This document shows, in pieces, positions 24,552-33,744 of a stretch of 64,000 nucleotides of DNA. The notes beneath the pieces were generated by a model. The model ran no database searches. It was given only the letters and a program-made list of their open reading frames with translations, and had not been told where the DNA came from. The position numbers and the translations under genes are program-made. The stretch covers positions 1,426,001-1,490,000 of the forward strand of contig CAWGLW010000006.1 in assembly GCA_963823525.1 (NCBI GenBank), read 5' to 3'. Origin of the DNA: CAWGLW01 sp963823525. GTDB taxonomy: Bacteria; Pseudomonadota; Gammaproteobacteria; Steroidobacterales; Steroidobacteraceae. Position 1 is the stretch's first letter. Each line of letters starts with the position of its first letter.

Positions 24552-25212
24552 GCTGGTCGCCGATCAACTGGGCAAACAGGTTAGCAGCCCGGAAGGCCGG
24601 CTGGCCATATTGTCTGATGTATCGCTCGAAATTGGCGGGGGCGAATCGGTTGCCATCGTCGGTGAGTCCGGGGCGGGCAAGTCGACGCTGCTGGCCCTGC
24701 TCGCCGGTCTCGATGAGCCGACCTCCGGCGCGGTCCGGCTGGCCGGCAACGAACTGACGGCACTCGATGAGGATGGGCGAGCGGCAGTGCGTGCCCGCCA
24801 CGTGGGTTTTGTGTTTCAGTCGTTTCACCTGCTGCCGTCACTGACGGCACTGGAAAATGTCATGCTGCCACTGGAGCTCATCGGCCGCGAAGACGCCCGT
24901 GCAGCGGCCGCCCTGGTTCTCAGCCGCGTCGGACTCGCAGAGCGAGTCGGTCACTATCCGCGCCAGCTCTCAGGCGGGGAGCAGCAACGCGTTGCGATTG
25001 CACGCGCCTTCGTAACCAAACCGGACGTGCTGTTCGCGGACGAACCCACAGGCAATCTGGATGCGAAGACGGGCGAGCGGATAATAGAGCTGCTGTTTGA
25101 ATTGAACGCAGCGACCGGTACCACGCTTGTGCTCGTGACGCACGACCAGGAGCTCGCCGCACGCTGCGATCGTGTCATACAGCTGGCGGCCGGCCGCATC
25201 GTGGCAGACTGA
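24541..25212 (+). CDS. ybbA: LolD/YbbA-type ABC transporter ATP-binding protein
   Basis: Cytoplasmic ATPase of a MacB/LolCDE-like transporter, 223 aa from the ATG at 24541; ATG 24550 is an alternative. Walker A is GESGAGKST (about 41), Q-loop FVFQSFHLLP, the signature LSGGEQQRVAIARAF (about 142), Walker B VLFADEPTGNLD and the switch LVTHDQELAARC. The permease gene follows after 1 nt. By homology with YbbAP it may handle lipids or lipid-linked molecules rather than acting as a simple importer; the substrate is not known. Confidence 0.93.
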   Translation: MDTMLVADQLGKQVSSPEGRLAILSDVSLEIGGGESVAIVGESGAGKSTLLALLAGLDEPTSGAVRLAGNELTALDEDGRAAVRARHVGFVFQSFHLLPSLTALENVMLPLELIGREDARAAAALVLSRVGLAERVGHYPRQLSGGEQQRVAIARAFVTKPDVLFADEPTGNLDAKTGERIIELLFELNAATGTTLVLVTHDQELAARCDRVIQLAAGRIVAD

Positions 25213-25213
25213 C

Positions 25214-27706
25214 ATGCAGGAACTCCGACTGGCAGCCAGGGGTCTCTGGCGCGACCTCAAGTCCGGTGAGATGACGGTGATGCTGCTCGCCTTGTTCGTT
25301 GCGGTGGCGTCGTTGACGGCGGTCGGCTTTTTCACCAGTCGTATCGCCCTTGCCGTCAGTCAGCAGGCCGGCGAAGTACTGGCGGCCGACCTGCGCATCG
25401 ACTCGGCCCGCGAGATTCCGGCCGAATATGAGCACGAAGCCAGACTCCGTGGATTGCTCAGCGCGCGAATGGTCACGATGCCCAGCGTGGTTTTTTTCGG
25501 TGAGGAGTCTTCGCTGGTGGCGCTGCGCGCGGTCGCTCCGGGATACCCGCTGCGTGGTCGTCTCAAGGTGGCCGATGAGCCCTTCGGCCAGTCGCGCACC
25601 ACCGACGAATTGCCTGCGCCCGGTGAGGCCTGGGCAGATTCGCGCCTGCTTGCCCGACTCGATGCCCCGGTCGGGGCGAAACTGAACATCGGTGCCCACC
25701 GGTTGCGAGTGACCCGCGTGCTCGACTACCGGCCCGATCAGGGGACGGGCTTTGCCGACCTGTCCGCGACCCTGTTGATCAGTCTTGCCGATCTGCCGGC
25801 CACCGAACTGATACAGCCCGGCAGCCGTGTCCGCTACGCCAGCCTGTTCTCCGGCGCACCGCGGGACATCGAGGCATTTCGCGATTACCTCGAGAAGAAC
25901 AAGTCCCGCGGCGAGCGCCTGGAAACCGTCGCAGACGCGAGCCCCCAGATACGCTCCTCGGCTGACCGCGCGGGCCGGTTTCTATCGCTCGCGAGCCTGA
26001 TCAGCGTGCTGCTCGCTGCGATTGCGGTGGCAATGACCGCCCGCCGATACGTCAGTCGTCACCTGGACAACGCGGCACTGATGAAGTGCATGGGCGCGTC
26101 GCAGGGTCGGGTGCTCAGGCAGGTCCTCCTGCAGCTGGTGGTCATTGCGATCGCGGTCGGGATTGTCGGAACCGTGGCGGGCTACCTGGTGCAGGTGGGT
26201 CTTGCCTGGTTGGTGCGCGACCTCGTGAAGGGCGAACTTCCTCTGCCCTCAGCGCAGGCCGGCTGGGTGGGTCTGCTCACTGCGGTCGTCGTGCTGGCGG
26301 GCTTTGCCCTGCCGCCGTTGCTGCAGTTGCAACGTGTTCCGCCCGCGCGGGTGCTCAGGCGCGACCTGGCGCCGCCGCCATTACGCTACGGCGTCGTCTA
26401 CGGGGTGGCGATCGCCGCGGTGCTTGCGCTGCTTTTCTGGATCATCCGCGACGCGAAACTGGTGGCCTATGTTTCGGCCGGTCTGATGGCGACATTCGCC
26501 GTGCTCGCTACAGCCGGCTGGTTGCTGGTCAGGGCACTGATGCCGTTTCGACGCCGGGCCGGCGGTGCCTGGCGGTATGGCCTCGCGAACGTGGCGCGGC
26601 GAGGACGCGAGAGCGTTGCTCAGATCGTGGCGTTTGGACTCGGCCTGATGGTTCTGCTGTTGCTTGCACTGGTCCGCAACGACCTGCTTGATGACTGGAA
26701 AGCGAGCCTGCCTGCCGACGCGCCGAATTACTTCATGATCAACATCCGCCCGGATGAAAGCGCGCAGTTGAAGTCTTTCTTTGAGCAGCGCAACCTGCCG
26801 GCCACCGAGCTGGTGCCGCTGGTACGCGCGCGAATGACGCACATCAACGGTGTTCCGGTCGAAGACCTGCAGTTCGCCTCCGACCGGGCAAACCGTTTCG
26901 TCGAACGCGAGGGAAACCTGACCTGGTCACGGACGCTAGGGCCGGACAACAAGATCGTCGCTGGCCAGTGGTGGGGCGACGGCGATGGTGAGGAGCCGCG
27001 TGTGTCCGTCGAGCGCGAGTTTGCCGAAGAACTCGGCCTCAAGATTGGTGATACGGTAACGCACGATGTTGCCGGGGAATCGGTGACCGCCCGCATCGCA
27101 AGCCTTCGCGAGGTGCAGTGGGATTCGTTCAAGCCGAATTTCTTCATGGTTTTCTCGCCCGGTGTTCTCGACGGTCTCGTTGGAACGCTGATCACCAGCG
27201 TTCATCTCGGCGCGGCGCAACGCCCGGCGCTGGTCGAGCTTGTGCGGCGCTTCCCGGAGGTGACGATCATTGACATCGAGGCATTGCTGGGCCAGGTCCG
27301 CGGGGTCATGAATAAGGCGGCGCTGGCGGTTCAGTACGTGTTTATTTTCACGCTGGTTGCCGGACTGACGGTGTTACTTGCGGCGATTCAATCGACACGG
27401 GACGAACGGCGTTATGAAAGTGCGATGTTGCGAACCCTGGGAGCGAGCCGGCGTGTCGTACTGGCCGGCGTTGCGGTCGAGTTTACGGTTCTCGGGCTGC
27501 TCGCAGGATTGCTGGCCGCTACCGGTGCGACGCTCGTCGGCTTCTTCCTCGCGCGCGAATTGTTTGACCTGAGCTATGCGCCCGATCCCCGGGTATGGAT
27601 CGCCGGGACTTTCGGCGGCGCCGTCCTGGTCGGGCTCGCCGGTGTACTCGCAACGCGTTCGGTCGTGAATCATCCGCCCGTGACGACCCTTCGCCAGGGC
27701 GGTTGA
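25214..27706 (+). CDS. ybbP: YbbP-type FtsX-like ABC permease
   Basis: Large inner-membrane permease, 830 aa from the ATG at 25214. The first membrane segment (about 20-42) is followed by a MacB-like periplasmic domain. A cluster of three segments with the FtsX core appears at about 255-385 (AIAVAMTARRYVSRHLDNAALMKCMGASQGRVLRQVLLQ in part), two more at about 400-460, a second periplasmic domain, and a final FtsX core at about 690-820 (ESAMLRTLGASRRVVLAGVAVEF). Two FtsX repeats in one chain make it a pseudodimer, as in YbbP. It forms a two-gene unit with the ATPase before it. Confidence 0.92.
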   Translation: MQELRLAARGLWRDLKSGEMTVMLLALFVAVASLTAVGFFTSRIALAVSQQAGEVLAADLRIDSAREIPAEYEHEARLRGLLSARMVTMPSVVFFGEESSLVALRAVAPGYPLRGRLKVADEPFGQSRTTDELPAPGEAWADSRLLARLDAPVGAKLNIGAHRLRVTRVLDYRPDQGTGFADLSATLLISLADLPATELIQPGSRVRYASLFSGAPRDIEAFRDYLEKNKSRGERLETVADASPQIRSSADRAGRFLSLASLISVLLAAIAVAMTARRYVSRHLDNAALMKCMGASQGRVLRQVLLQLVVIAIAVGIVGTVAGYLVQVGLAWLVRDLVKGELPLPSAQAGWVGLLTAVVVLAGFALPPLLQLQRVPPARVLRRDLAPPPLRYGVVYGVAIAAVLALLFWIIRDAKLVAYVSAGLMATFAVLATAGWLLVRALMPFRRRAGGAWRYGLANVARRGRESVAQIVAFGLGLMVLLLLALVRNDLLDDWKASLPADAPNYFMINIRPDESAQLKSFFEQRNLPATELVPLVRARMTHINGVPVEDLQFASDRANRFVEREGNLTWSRTLGPDNKIVAGQWWGDGDGEEPRVSVEREFAEELGLKIGDTVTHDVAGESVTARIASLREVQWDSFKPNFFMVFSPGVLDGLVGTLITSVHLGAAQRPALVELVRRFPEVTIIDIEALLGQVRGVMNKAALAVQYVFIFTLVAGLTVLLAAIQSTRDERRYESAMLRTLGASRRVVLAGVAVEFTVLGLLAGLLAATGATLVGFFLARELFDLSYAPDPRVWIAGTFGGAVLVGLAGVLATRSVVNHPPVTTLRQGG

Positions 27707-27749
27707 CCGGCCACTGACTGAAACAGATGACTGAAGAGGTTTGAGCACC

Positions 27750-28730
27750 ATGAAAGCGATACTGATCAACAAGGACGACGCGGGCTATCGGGCAGAACTG
27801 AGCGAGGTCGATGACAGCGGCTTGCCCGACGGCGACGTGACCGTGCGCATCGAATACTCAACGCTGAACTACAAGGACAGCCTTGCGATCACCGGTGCAG
27901 CGCCAGTAGTACGTCGATTTCCGATGATCCCGGGTATCGACTTTACCGGCACGGTAGAGCAAAGCGCCTCAGTGGAATTCAAGCCCGGCGACAAGGTCGT
28001 GCTCAATGGCTGGGGTGTTGGCGAGGTGCACTGGGGCGGCCTGGCCCAGAAGGCGCGCGTGAAGAGTGAATGGCTGATACCGCTGCCTGAAGGATTCTCG
28101 ACACGACAGGCTGCGGCTGTCGGGACCGCCGGTTACACGGCAATGCTCTGCGTCATGGCGCTGCAGCGCCATGACGTCACGCCTGACCGCGGCAAGGTTC
28201 TCGTCACCGGAGCCGCCGGCGGTGTCGGCAGCGTGGCCGTTGCGATCCTGGCCGGGCTCGGGTTTACGGTGGTTGCCTCCAGCGGGCGGCCGGCTGAGGC
28301 GGAGTATCTGCAGGGGCTCGGCGCCGCGGAAATCATCGACCGTGCCGAGCTTGCCGAAAAGGGCCCGCCGCTGGGCAAGGAGCGTTGGGCCGGTGCGGTT
28401 GACTGCGTGGGCAGTCACACGCTGGCGAATGTCTGCGCGACACTGAAGTACGGTGGAACGGTAGCCGCCTGCGGACTGGCGCAGGGCATGGACCTGCCGG
28501 CCACGGTAATGCCATTCATCCTGCGCGGCGTCACACTGGCCGGCGTTGACAGCGTCTACTGTCCGAAAGCCGCACGGCTGCTCGCGTGGCAACGAATGGC
28601 CAGCGATCTGGACCTCAATCAGCTGGAACGGATGACGAGCGAGATCGGTCTGCCAGAGGTTGTTGCGACGGCAGGGAAGCAACTGGCCGGCCAGGTCCGC
28701 GGGCGGCTCGTCGTCAATGTCAATCCGTGA
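27750..28730 (+). CDS. acuI: AcuI/YhdH-family acrylyl-CoA reductase-like oxidoreductase
   Basis: Zinc-free medium-chain dehydrogenase/reductase, 326 aa, NADPH-dependent. AcuI/YhdH enzymes reduce acryloyl-CoA to propionyl-CoA and so also detoxify acrylate from DMSP breakdown. Seen: MKAILINKDDAGYRAELSEV, LNYKDSLAITGAAPVVRRFPMIPGIDFTG in parts, VLNGWGVGEVHWGGLAQKAR, the NADPH site VLVTGAAGGVGSVAVAIL (about 150), and SVYCPKAARLLAWQRMASDL, a family-specific block. GAGGT precedes the ATG. No DMSP or acrylate genes are adjacent, so a general detoxifying or 3-hydroxypropionate role is as likely. Confidence 0.88.
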   Translation: MKAILINKDDAGYRAELSEVDDSGLPDGDVTVRIEYSTLNYKDSLAITGAAPVVRRFPMIPGIDFTGTVEQSASVEFKPGDKVVLNGWGVGEVHWGGLAQKARVKSEWLIPLPEGFSTRQAAAVGTAGYTAMLCVMALQRHDVTPDRGKVLVTGAAGGVGSVAVAILAGLGFTVVASSGRPAEAEYLQGLGAAEIIDRAELAEKGPPLGKERWAGAVDCVGSHTLANVCATLKYGGTVAACGLAQGMDLPATVMPFILRGVTLAGVDSVYCPKAARLLAWQRMASDLDLNQLERMTSEIGLPEVVATAGKQLAGQVRGRLVVNVNP

Positions 28731-28779
28731 ACCGGGACGCGCGGACCGGGTGAGCGGTCGTCCGTGGCGGGCGTCGGCG

Positions 28780-29388
28780 TCAGGGCGGTTCGATGACGAA
28801 TCGGACCCAGCCTGTGTCTTCGCGTTGCCCAAGCCGCGTATAGCCCTGCAGCCGGATGCGGAATTCGCCCTCGCCGAGGGCTGAACTGTTGACAGCCAGA
28901 CGCAGGTCACCGTTGGAGTCCGGCCTCAAGCGGTGAATGACCATGACTCGCCCGTGGTCGACCTTGTCCATGAAAAGCGCAAAACTGCGGTAATCGCTGT
29001 AACGCACCGGGAAGTACAGATCGAGTTCTTCAGGAGGCTCCGGCCGCCTGATGGCCGCATCCGCCACCGGCGACCAGCTGCGCCGATTCGGTTCGATTCG
29101 CAGGGTTCGAACCCGCGTGGCAGCCCGGAAGGTGAGCGTCTTCACCGTCGAGTCGAGTTCTGCAGCACGGGCCCGGTCGCGGTGCGCTGCATACTGTGAA
29201 TAGATCGTTGTGATCAGGAGCAGCGCCAAAAGTGCCGCGAGTGCAGCAATGAACCAGGGCTGCTGCCACCATGGCAGTTCGGGTTTCTCTAACGGCGGCA
29301 CGTCGCCCTGCGGCCCGGGCAGTGGCAATTCGACCTGTATCGCTGGCCGGTGCCGCTTGCGGCCCGACGATCCTTTCGGGCGATTCAT
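28780..29388 (-). CDS. single-pass membrane protein of unknown function
   Basis: A 202-aa protein I do not recognise. The N-terminal part is basic and Pro-rich, followed by one membrane segment (about 46-66: WFIAALAALLALLLITTIY) and a periplasmic part of about 135 residues. That part reads like a beta sandwich, with alternating strands such as ELDLYFPVRYSDYRSFALFM and GEFRIRLQGYTRLG. The stop TGA region of the upstream gene and its ATG overlap (29385-29388), so it is cotranslated with the FFLEELY-motif gene. No catalytic motif is seen. Confidence 0.7.
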   Translation of the reverse strand: MNRPKGSSGRKRHRPAIQVELPLPGPQGDVPPLEKPELPWWQQPWFIAALAALLALLLITTIYSQYAAHRDRARAAELDSTVKTLTFRAATRVRTLRIEPNRRSWSPVADAAIRRPEPPEELDLYFPVRYSDYRSFALFMDKVDHGRVMVIHRLRPDSNGDLRLAVNSSALGEGEFRIRLQGYTRLGQREDTGWVRFVIEPP

Positions 29389-30149
29389 GCCTTCCGCGCC
29401 GTCCGTGAATCATTGCCGAACTCGAAGGGGTCGGCGGTCCCACTGAGGCAACGGTCCATGGCCCGCAGTTCACGGTCGCGAATCAGGCCGAGAAACTCGT
29501 CGGCACCGTGCATTGCCTGGAAGGCCTGGAGGCCGTGCTCGAGAAACTCCTGCAATTCGCCGAAGCCGGCCGCATGCGCCGGGCCGCGCGCCATTCGTAC
29601 CAGCCCGCGAATGATCGGTTTCTGTACGATCCGGTCCAGGTACGCGCCGATCTGGTCAAGCAACTCGATCTGCCGTTCCCGGTCCGCACGACGTCCGGCA
29701 TGCCGATACGCCTCGGCATAACTCTCTGCGGTAATGGAGCCCTTTCCCAACGCGCGTACGACATCGGCGTCGAGCTCCTGAGACAGCACTTCAAGTTCGA
29801 TGGCCAGGCACAGTGCATGCAGGGCGTCTTTCGGCAACAACCGCTCCATTACGTGCTGCACTTTCATCAGGTCGCGATCGCGCGCCCGCGGGTCACCGCC
29901 CCCGTACAACTCATTAAAAAAGAATTCTATCGCCCGCTTGTAGCGGGGACTGGCGCGCAGGTCAGCATGGCTGCGCAGCAGTCGCTCCGACTGCCACGCC
30001 TGTAACTCATCGAGCCGCTTCTGACTGGCCGGCTGGTTCGCGAACACATCACGCAGTGCGGCATTGCGTTCCAGCAGATGCCTGAGAGTGCCCGGCTTCT
30101 CGCGGGCACCGTGGCGGGGGTTGTCGACGTCAACGCCAAGAATCTTCAT
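29385..30149 (-). CDS. FFLEELY-motif protein
   Basis: A 254-aa helical protein of the FFLEELY-motif family, named after a conserved segment that appears here as RAIEFFFNELYGGGDP (about 75). Flanking conserved parts are RLDELQAWQSERL and RLLPKDALHALCLAIELE. No enzymatic motif is visible; the family has no assigned role that I know. I chose the ATG at 30149, since longer starts would run into the patatin gene upstream. It lies 29 nt after the patatin stop and overlaps the membrane-protein gene downstream, so the three likely form one operon. That links it to lipid metabolism. Confidence 0.75.
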   Translation of the reverse strand: MKILGVDVDNPRHGAREKPGTLRHLLERNAALRDVFANQPASQKRLDELQAWQSERLLRSHADLRASPRYKRAIEFFFNELYGGGDPRARDRDLMKVQHVMERLLPKDALHALCLAIELEVLSQELDADVVRALGKGSITAESYAEAYRHAGRRADRERQIELLDQIGAYLDRIVQKPIIRGLVRMARGPAHAAGFGELQEFLEHGLQAFQAMHGADEFLGLIRDRELRAMDRCLSGTADPFEFGNDSRTARKA

Positions 30150-30178
30150 GTGCTTCAATCGGTGTGGCGGGTGTCCCG

Positions 30179-31414
30179 TCAGTTGAGCGAACGAAGTTTC
30201 CGCTCGAGTTGATCGAGCGCACGGTGCAGGTCGCCGGTGACCGGCCGCATGCGGCGGCACCGTTCATCGACGGCCCGGGCAAATGTACGCGACGGGTCAG
30301 CGAGGCGATCGCGACGCAGCCGGACGCCGTGTCGGGCGAGCATGAAATCGAGCGAACCCGCATTCTGCAGCAGGTCCTCGCGCGTACGCTGATATGCGTG
30401 CTCCGCCAGCCTCTGGCGATCCGCGTAACGAAAGACGTTCTGGAAGAACATTTCGATATCGCCGCGGTCCGGCTCGAACAGCAGGACATCGGTATCGGGG
30501 TAGTTCTGCTTGTAGGTCCGCATGCCAACCTGCATGCGCGACTGGATCAATGCGCGGAACGTCTGACTCAGAACCACCGGCAATCCGCCTCGACGCAGGT
30601 CCAGGGACCGGTCGGTGCGTGCTCCACCACCCTTCGCGCTGGATGCATCGAATGCCACCAGCGGATTGATGCAGATCACGAAGTCTGCCCCGGCATCGAG
30701 GAGTATCGAGGCGTTCATGGTTCGCATCAGGGCGCCATCGACGTAGGCATGCCCGTCAATTTCGACTGGCGGGTACAGGCCCGGCAGCGCCGTGCTGGCC
30801 TGTATTGCTCGCGAGATCGGCACCCGGTCATGATCTTTATCACCAAAGCGAACCGAGTACCCGCTGTCAAGTTCGGTAGCGATGACGTAGAGCTTCGCGC
30901 GCAGTTTACGAAAATCATTGCTGCGCCCCGGTGCGGAGAGCAACGTTGCGAGAAAAGCTTCGAGTGGAGCGTTGTCGCAGGCGCCGGTAGGCAACAGCCT
31001 GCCAAGCGGCTCGATGGCCTCGGCCCAGTCTGTGCCGGGGTCGCGAAGATATTGCAGCAGGATGGCCTTCAGGACGCGTGGCGCGGCCGCGAGTCGAGTG
31101 GCGTACTCGTGAAACGCCGGCTGCAGGAACATCGACGGACGCATCGGAAATTCGAGCGAAGCATTATGGATAAACACCGCGCCCATGTCGGATGTATCGA
31201 TGCCGTTGGCGAGCCCCGCGGCGATCATTGCGCCAGAGCTTACGCCCACATACAGGTCGAGATCGGAAAGCTCGATGCCGTCGAATGATTCGTCAATTGC
31301 ATGCAGAACGCCGACTTCGAAGAAAGCGCCCAGGGGTCCGCCGCCAGCGAGCGCAAGCCCGAATTGCCGTTTGCTCGGTGGCGGAGTTCCCAGTGCGGGC
31401 TGCAGATCAAGCAT
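30179..31414 (-). CDS. patatin-like phospholipase
   Basis: Ser-Asp dyad lipid acyl hydrolase, 411 aa. The oxyanion glycine loop GGGPLGAFFEVGVLHA (about 24-39), the nucleophile elbow GVSSGAMIAAG with GXSXG at 57-61 (Ser59), and the catalytic Asp in HAYVDGALMRT (about 227) are all in place. The C-terminal half contains charged helices (TYKQNYPDTDVLLFEPDRGD) and no membrane segment, so a cytoplasmic or peripheral location is likely. It lies 42 nt downstream of the phasin gene and near WS/DGAT, suggesting turnover of storage or granule lipids. Confidence 0.93.
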   Translation of the reverse strand: MLDLQPALGTPPPSKRQFGLALAGGGPLGAFFEVGVLHAIDESFDGIELSDLDLYVGVSSGAMIAAGLANGIDTSDMGAVFIHNASLEFPMRPSMFLQPAFHEYATRLAAAPRVLKAILLQYLRDPGTDWAEAIEPLGRLLPTGACDNAPLEAFLATLLSAPGRSNDFRKLRAKLYVIATELDSGYSVRFGDKDHDRVPISRAIQASTALPGLYPPVEIDGHAYVDGALMRTMNASILLDAGADFVICINPLVAFDASSAKGGGARTDRSLDLRRGGLPVVLSQTFRALIQSRMQVGMRTYKQNYPDTDVLLFEPDRGDIEMFFQNVFRYADRQRLAEHAYQRTREDLLQNAGSLDFMLARHGVRLRRDRLADPSRTFARAVDERCRRMRPVTGDLHRALDQLERKLRSLN

Positions 31415-31456
31415 CAGGCTCTCTCCGGGCGCTTATCAATGACGAGTCCTGCTCGT

Positions 31457-32107
31457 TTATGACTTCGCCCTCTTGCCTGTGCGCCGCGCCGTCTTAGACT
31501 TCGCCTTCGCCTTCGCCTTCGCCTTCGCCTTCGATTTCGACTTGGCCTTAGCTTTCACTTTCGCTTTTGGTCTGGCCGCGGTCGGCTTGCGTTTTGCCGT
31601 CTTGGCTTTGGTCTTTGCCCTGGTTTTCGCTTTGGCTTTTGTTTTTTTCCTGGCCTTCTTTACGGATTGCGTTCCCGTGAGTTCGCGAACCGAATCGTTC
31701 AGTTCAGCGACCCGGTCAACCAGTGCCCTGATTTCGTGGCGATCCGGTACGCCGAGTTGCTGCAAGGCCTTTTGCACGCGAGTCTGAAACAGCGTTTCGA
31801 GGTTGTCCCAGGTATCGCTGGCCTGGTCTCGCGCATCGCCAATGCGCGACTGAACGCTGCCCTGCGCCGATTCGAGCGCATCCCTGATCAGTTTCTCTGC
31901 CGAGACCCGTGAACGGTTGAGCAGCTTGATTCCCTCGGTGACCGCATCCTGAAACGCGGCCGGGCCCTCAGAGGGCACTTTGGAAATCGCGCCGATTCCA
32001 GCCAGCCATATCTGTTGCACGCCCTCGATTACCGAGGCGGGAGTCCTGGAACCGCGGGCGGAGGCCCGACGCGTCGTCTTCTTTGCAGTCTTCTTCCTGG
32101 CGGCCAT
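31457..32107 (-). CDS. PhaF/PhaI-like phasin with Ala/Lys-rich tail
   Basis: A 216-aa phasin-family protein that coats polyester or lipid granules. The phasin domain (about 22-130) is an amphipathic helix run with IWLAGIGAISKVPSEGPAAF, the family core, followed by the heptad-rich AEKLIRDALESAQG. The last 75 residues are almost pure Lys/Ala/Arg/Thr (AKAKAKAKAK stretches), like the histone-like DNA-binding tail of PhaF that ties granules to the nucleoid. A second basic patch is at the very N-terminus (AARKKTAKKTTRRASARG). No PHA synthase is in the window, so the granule content could be PHA or neutral lipid. Confidence 0.9.
   Translation of the reverse strand: MAARKKTAKKTTRRASARGSRTPASVIEGVQQIWLAGIGAISKVPSEGPAAFQDAVTEGIKLLNRSRVSAEKLIRDALESAQGSVQSRIGDARDQASDTWDNLETLFQTRVQKALQQLGVPDRHEIRALVDRVAELNDSVRELTGTQSVKKARKKTKAKAKTRAKTKAKTAKRKPTAARPKAKVKAKAKSKSKAKAKAKAKAKSKTARRTGKRAKS
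31500..31541. repeat. hexanucleotide repeat inside the phasin tail
   Basis: Five perfect tandem copies of TTCGCC (31500-31529) followed by two degenerate copies. On the coding strand this is GGCGAA shifted to GCG-AAG codons, giving Ala-Lys repeats. Unit length is a multiple of three, so copy-number changes would alter tail length but not frame. Confidence 0.85.
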
Positions 32108-32229
32108 TGAATACTCCTTGCGGCCCTGGGCCGCAGCCTGATGCAGGACCGTATATCCCGCAATTCATCTGACTCGATCGTACGGGCAGCTATCGCTGAC
32201 CGTGAATAACGGTTGTCGCGATCGGTATC

Positions 32230-33744
32230 TTACTTGCTCTGGTGCTTCCGGCGCGGGCGTTTCTTTCCGAGGCGACTCCGTTTTTCGCGCTGCCTTCGAT
32301 TCATGTTTTCTTTCCCTGCGAGGGCGCCGACCGTCACGCCGATCAGCAACTTCTCGAATTCCGGTGTAAAGGACGCCACGATCGCATCGGGAAATGGCGC
32401 GTGTCCGGTACCGGAAATCACGCCGAAAAAGACCTTGCCGGCATACGACAGGATACTGATGCCGATGCCGATTGAGCCGCTTTGCGGCACCCAGAAGTAC
32501 ATTTCCGAGATGCGTTGCCCGCACATGTACAGCGGTGCCTGAGGCCCCGGAACATTGGAAAGCACGAGCGAACCCTTGCGGCTCAGGATATCGATGCCCG
32601 GCGACTGGGCAGCGGCGGGCAGCATCCCCATCAGCCCCAGTACCTGCAATGTCATCAACGGCTGCATCGAGCCCTTGAGCGACTGCATCGTGCGTTGCAT
32701 CGTCATCAGGCGCTGCAAAGGATTGCGCATGTCGATGGGCATATCGACGAAGACGAGGCCAAACTTGTTGCCAAGGGTCAGCGGCTCCTCCGCCGCACGG
32801 AGATTCACCGGCACGGACGCCCTGACTGTTATCCCGTCCGTGTCGAAGCCCTGGTTCCTGAGGCAGCCACCGACCACTCCGGCCACTGTCGACATGATGA
32901 CGTCGTTGATCGTGCAGCCCAGAACCTCGCCGATGATCTTTACCTCTTGCAACGCAATGGGCTCGGCCCATGCCACTCGTCGCTTCCCTGTCAGTTCTCC
33001 CCGCAGCGGCGTATCCGGGTCGTCCGGCAATGCAAGGACCTTACCGAACTCGGCCGTAGTGCCCGCCGTCTGCAGGGCCAGCGCGAGGGCTCGCTGCGGA
33101 TGGAAGGCATGATGGATTCCGCCTTCGAGTAGTTTCATGCCCTCAGCCAACGCGTTCTCGATGATGTCGCCGGCAGGTTGTACATGTTCGCCGATCCAGT
33201 CGAAAACCGGCATCAGGGCAATCGATGGCTGCCGGCCGGTCGTGTTCGACGCCATCGGCCGTGCGGCCATGGCCGGTCCGGCATCCTGCTCGGTCATCGA
33301 CAGTAGAACCCGTGTCATCGCGATGCCATCGGCGTAGCAGTGGTGGATGCGCATGATCCAGGCGCTGCCGCCCTGGTAATCCTCGACGAAGTGCACCTGC
33401 CACATCGGCCGCCGCGGGTCGAGTGGCGTTGCCGCCAGTTCTGCCGCCAGCGCCTGGAAACACGCCCTCTCTGTCACATCGGGAGAGCGTACGCGCACCA
33501 GGTGTGCGTCGAGATCAAAATTCTCATCTTCGACCCAGGACGCACCGAGCGCGTCGCTCGCGGGGCGCTTCCGAAAACGCGGGAAACACAGAAAGCGCCG
33601 CTCTAGCGTCGCCCTGAAATCCCCGTAATGGATCGGTGTCTCGGTCATGCTGACACTGACGATCACCATCGGGTTTCCGGGGCTGTCCATTCGCAGCCAG
33701 GCGGTGTCTACCCGGGACATGCGTTCGTGTTGAGCTGTCGTCAT
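32230..33744 (-). CDS. wax ester synthase / diacylglycerol acyltransferase (WS/DGAT)
   Basis: Bifunctional acyltransferase, 504 aa, that makes wax esters and triacylglycerol from acyl-CoA and long-chain alcohol or diacylglycerol. The catalytic HHXXXDG is HHCYADG at 134-140. The PLW-type motif appears as RPMWQVHFV (about 112), NDVIMSTVAGVVGG carries the ND motif (about 276), and LVLSNVPGPQAPLYMCG with GIGISILSYAGKVFFGV forms the C-terminal WS/DGAT block. The end is strongly basic (NRRQREKRSRLGKKRPRRK), which may aid membrane or granule binding. It lies 122 nt upstream of the phasin gene on the same strand. Confidence 0.94.
   Translation of the reverse strand: MTTAQHERMSRVDTAWLRMDSPGNPMVIVSVSMTETPIHYGDFRATLERRFLCFPRFRKRPASDALGASWVEDENFDLDAHLVRVRSPDVTERACFQALAAELAATPLDPRRPMWQVHFVEDYQGGSAWIMRIHHCYADGIAMTRVLLSMTEQDAGPAMAARPMASNTTGRQPSIALMPVFDWIGEHVQPAGDIIENALAEGMKLLEGGIHHAFHPQRALALALQTAGTTAEFGKVLALPDDPDTPLRGELTGKRRVAWAEPIALQEVKIIGEVLGCTINDVIMSTVAGVVGGCLRNQGFDTDGITVRASVPVNLRAAEEPLTLGNKFGLVFVDMPIDMRNPLQRLMTMQRTMQSLKGSMQPLMTLQVLGLMGMLPAAAQSPGIDILSRKGSLVLSNVPGPQAPLYMCGQRISEMYFWVPQSGSIGIGISILSYAGKVFFGVISGTGHAPFPDAIVASFTPEFEKLLIGVTVGALAGKENMNRRQREKRSRLGKKRPRRKHQSK

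Noticed and set aside
31500..31541. Short tandem repeat, considered as CRISPR
   Set aside because: Six-base units without spacers inside a coding region.
31473..31787. Phe/Ala/Leu-rich plus-strand frame that looks like a membrane protein
   Set aside because: It is the reverse strand of the Ala-Lys repeats in the phasin tail.
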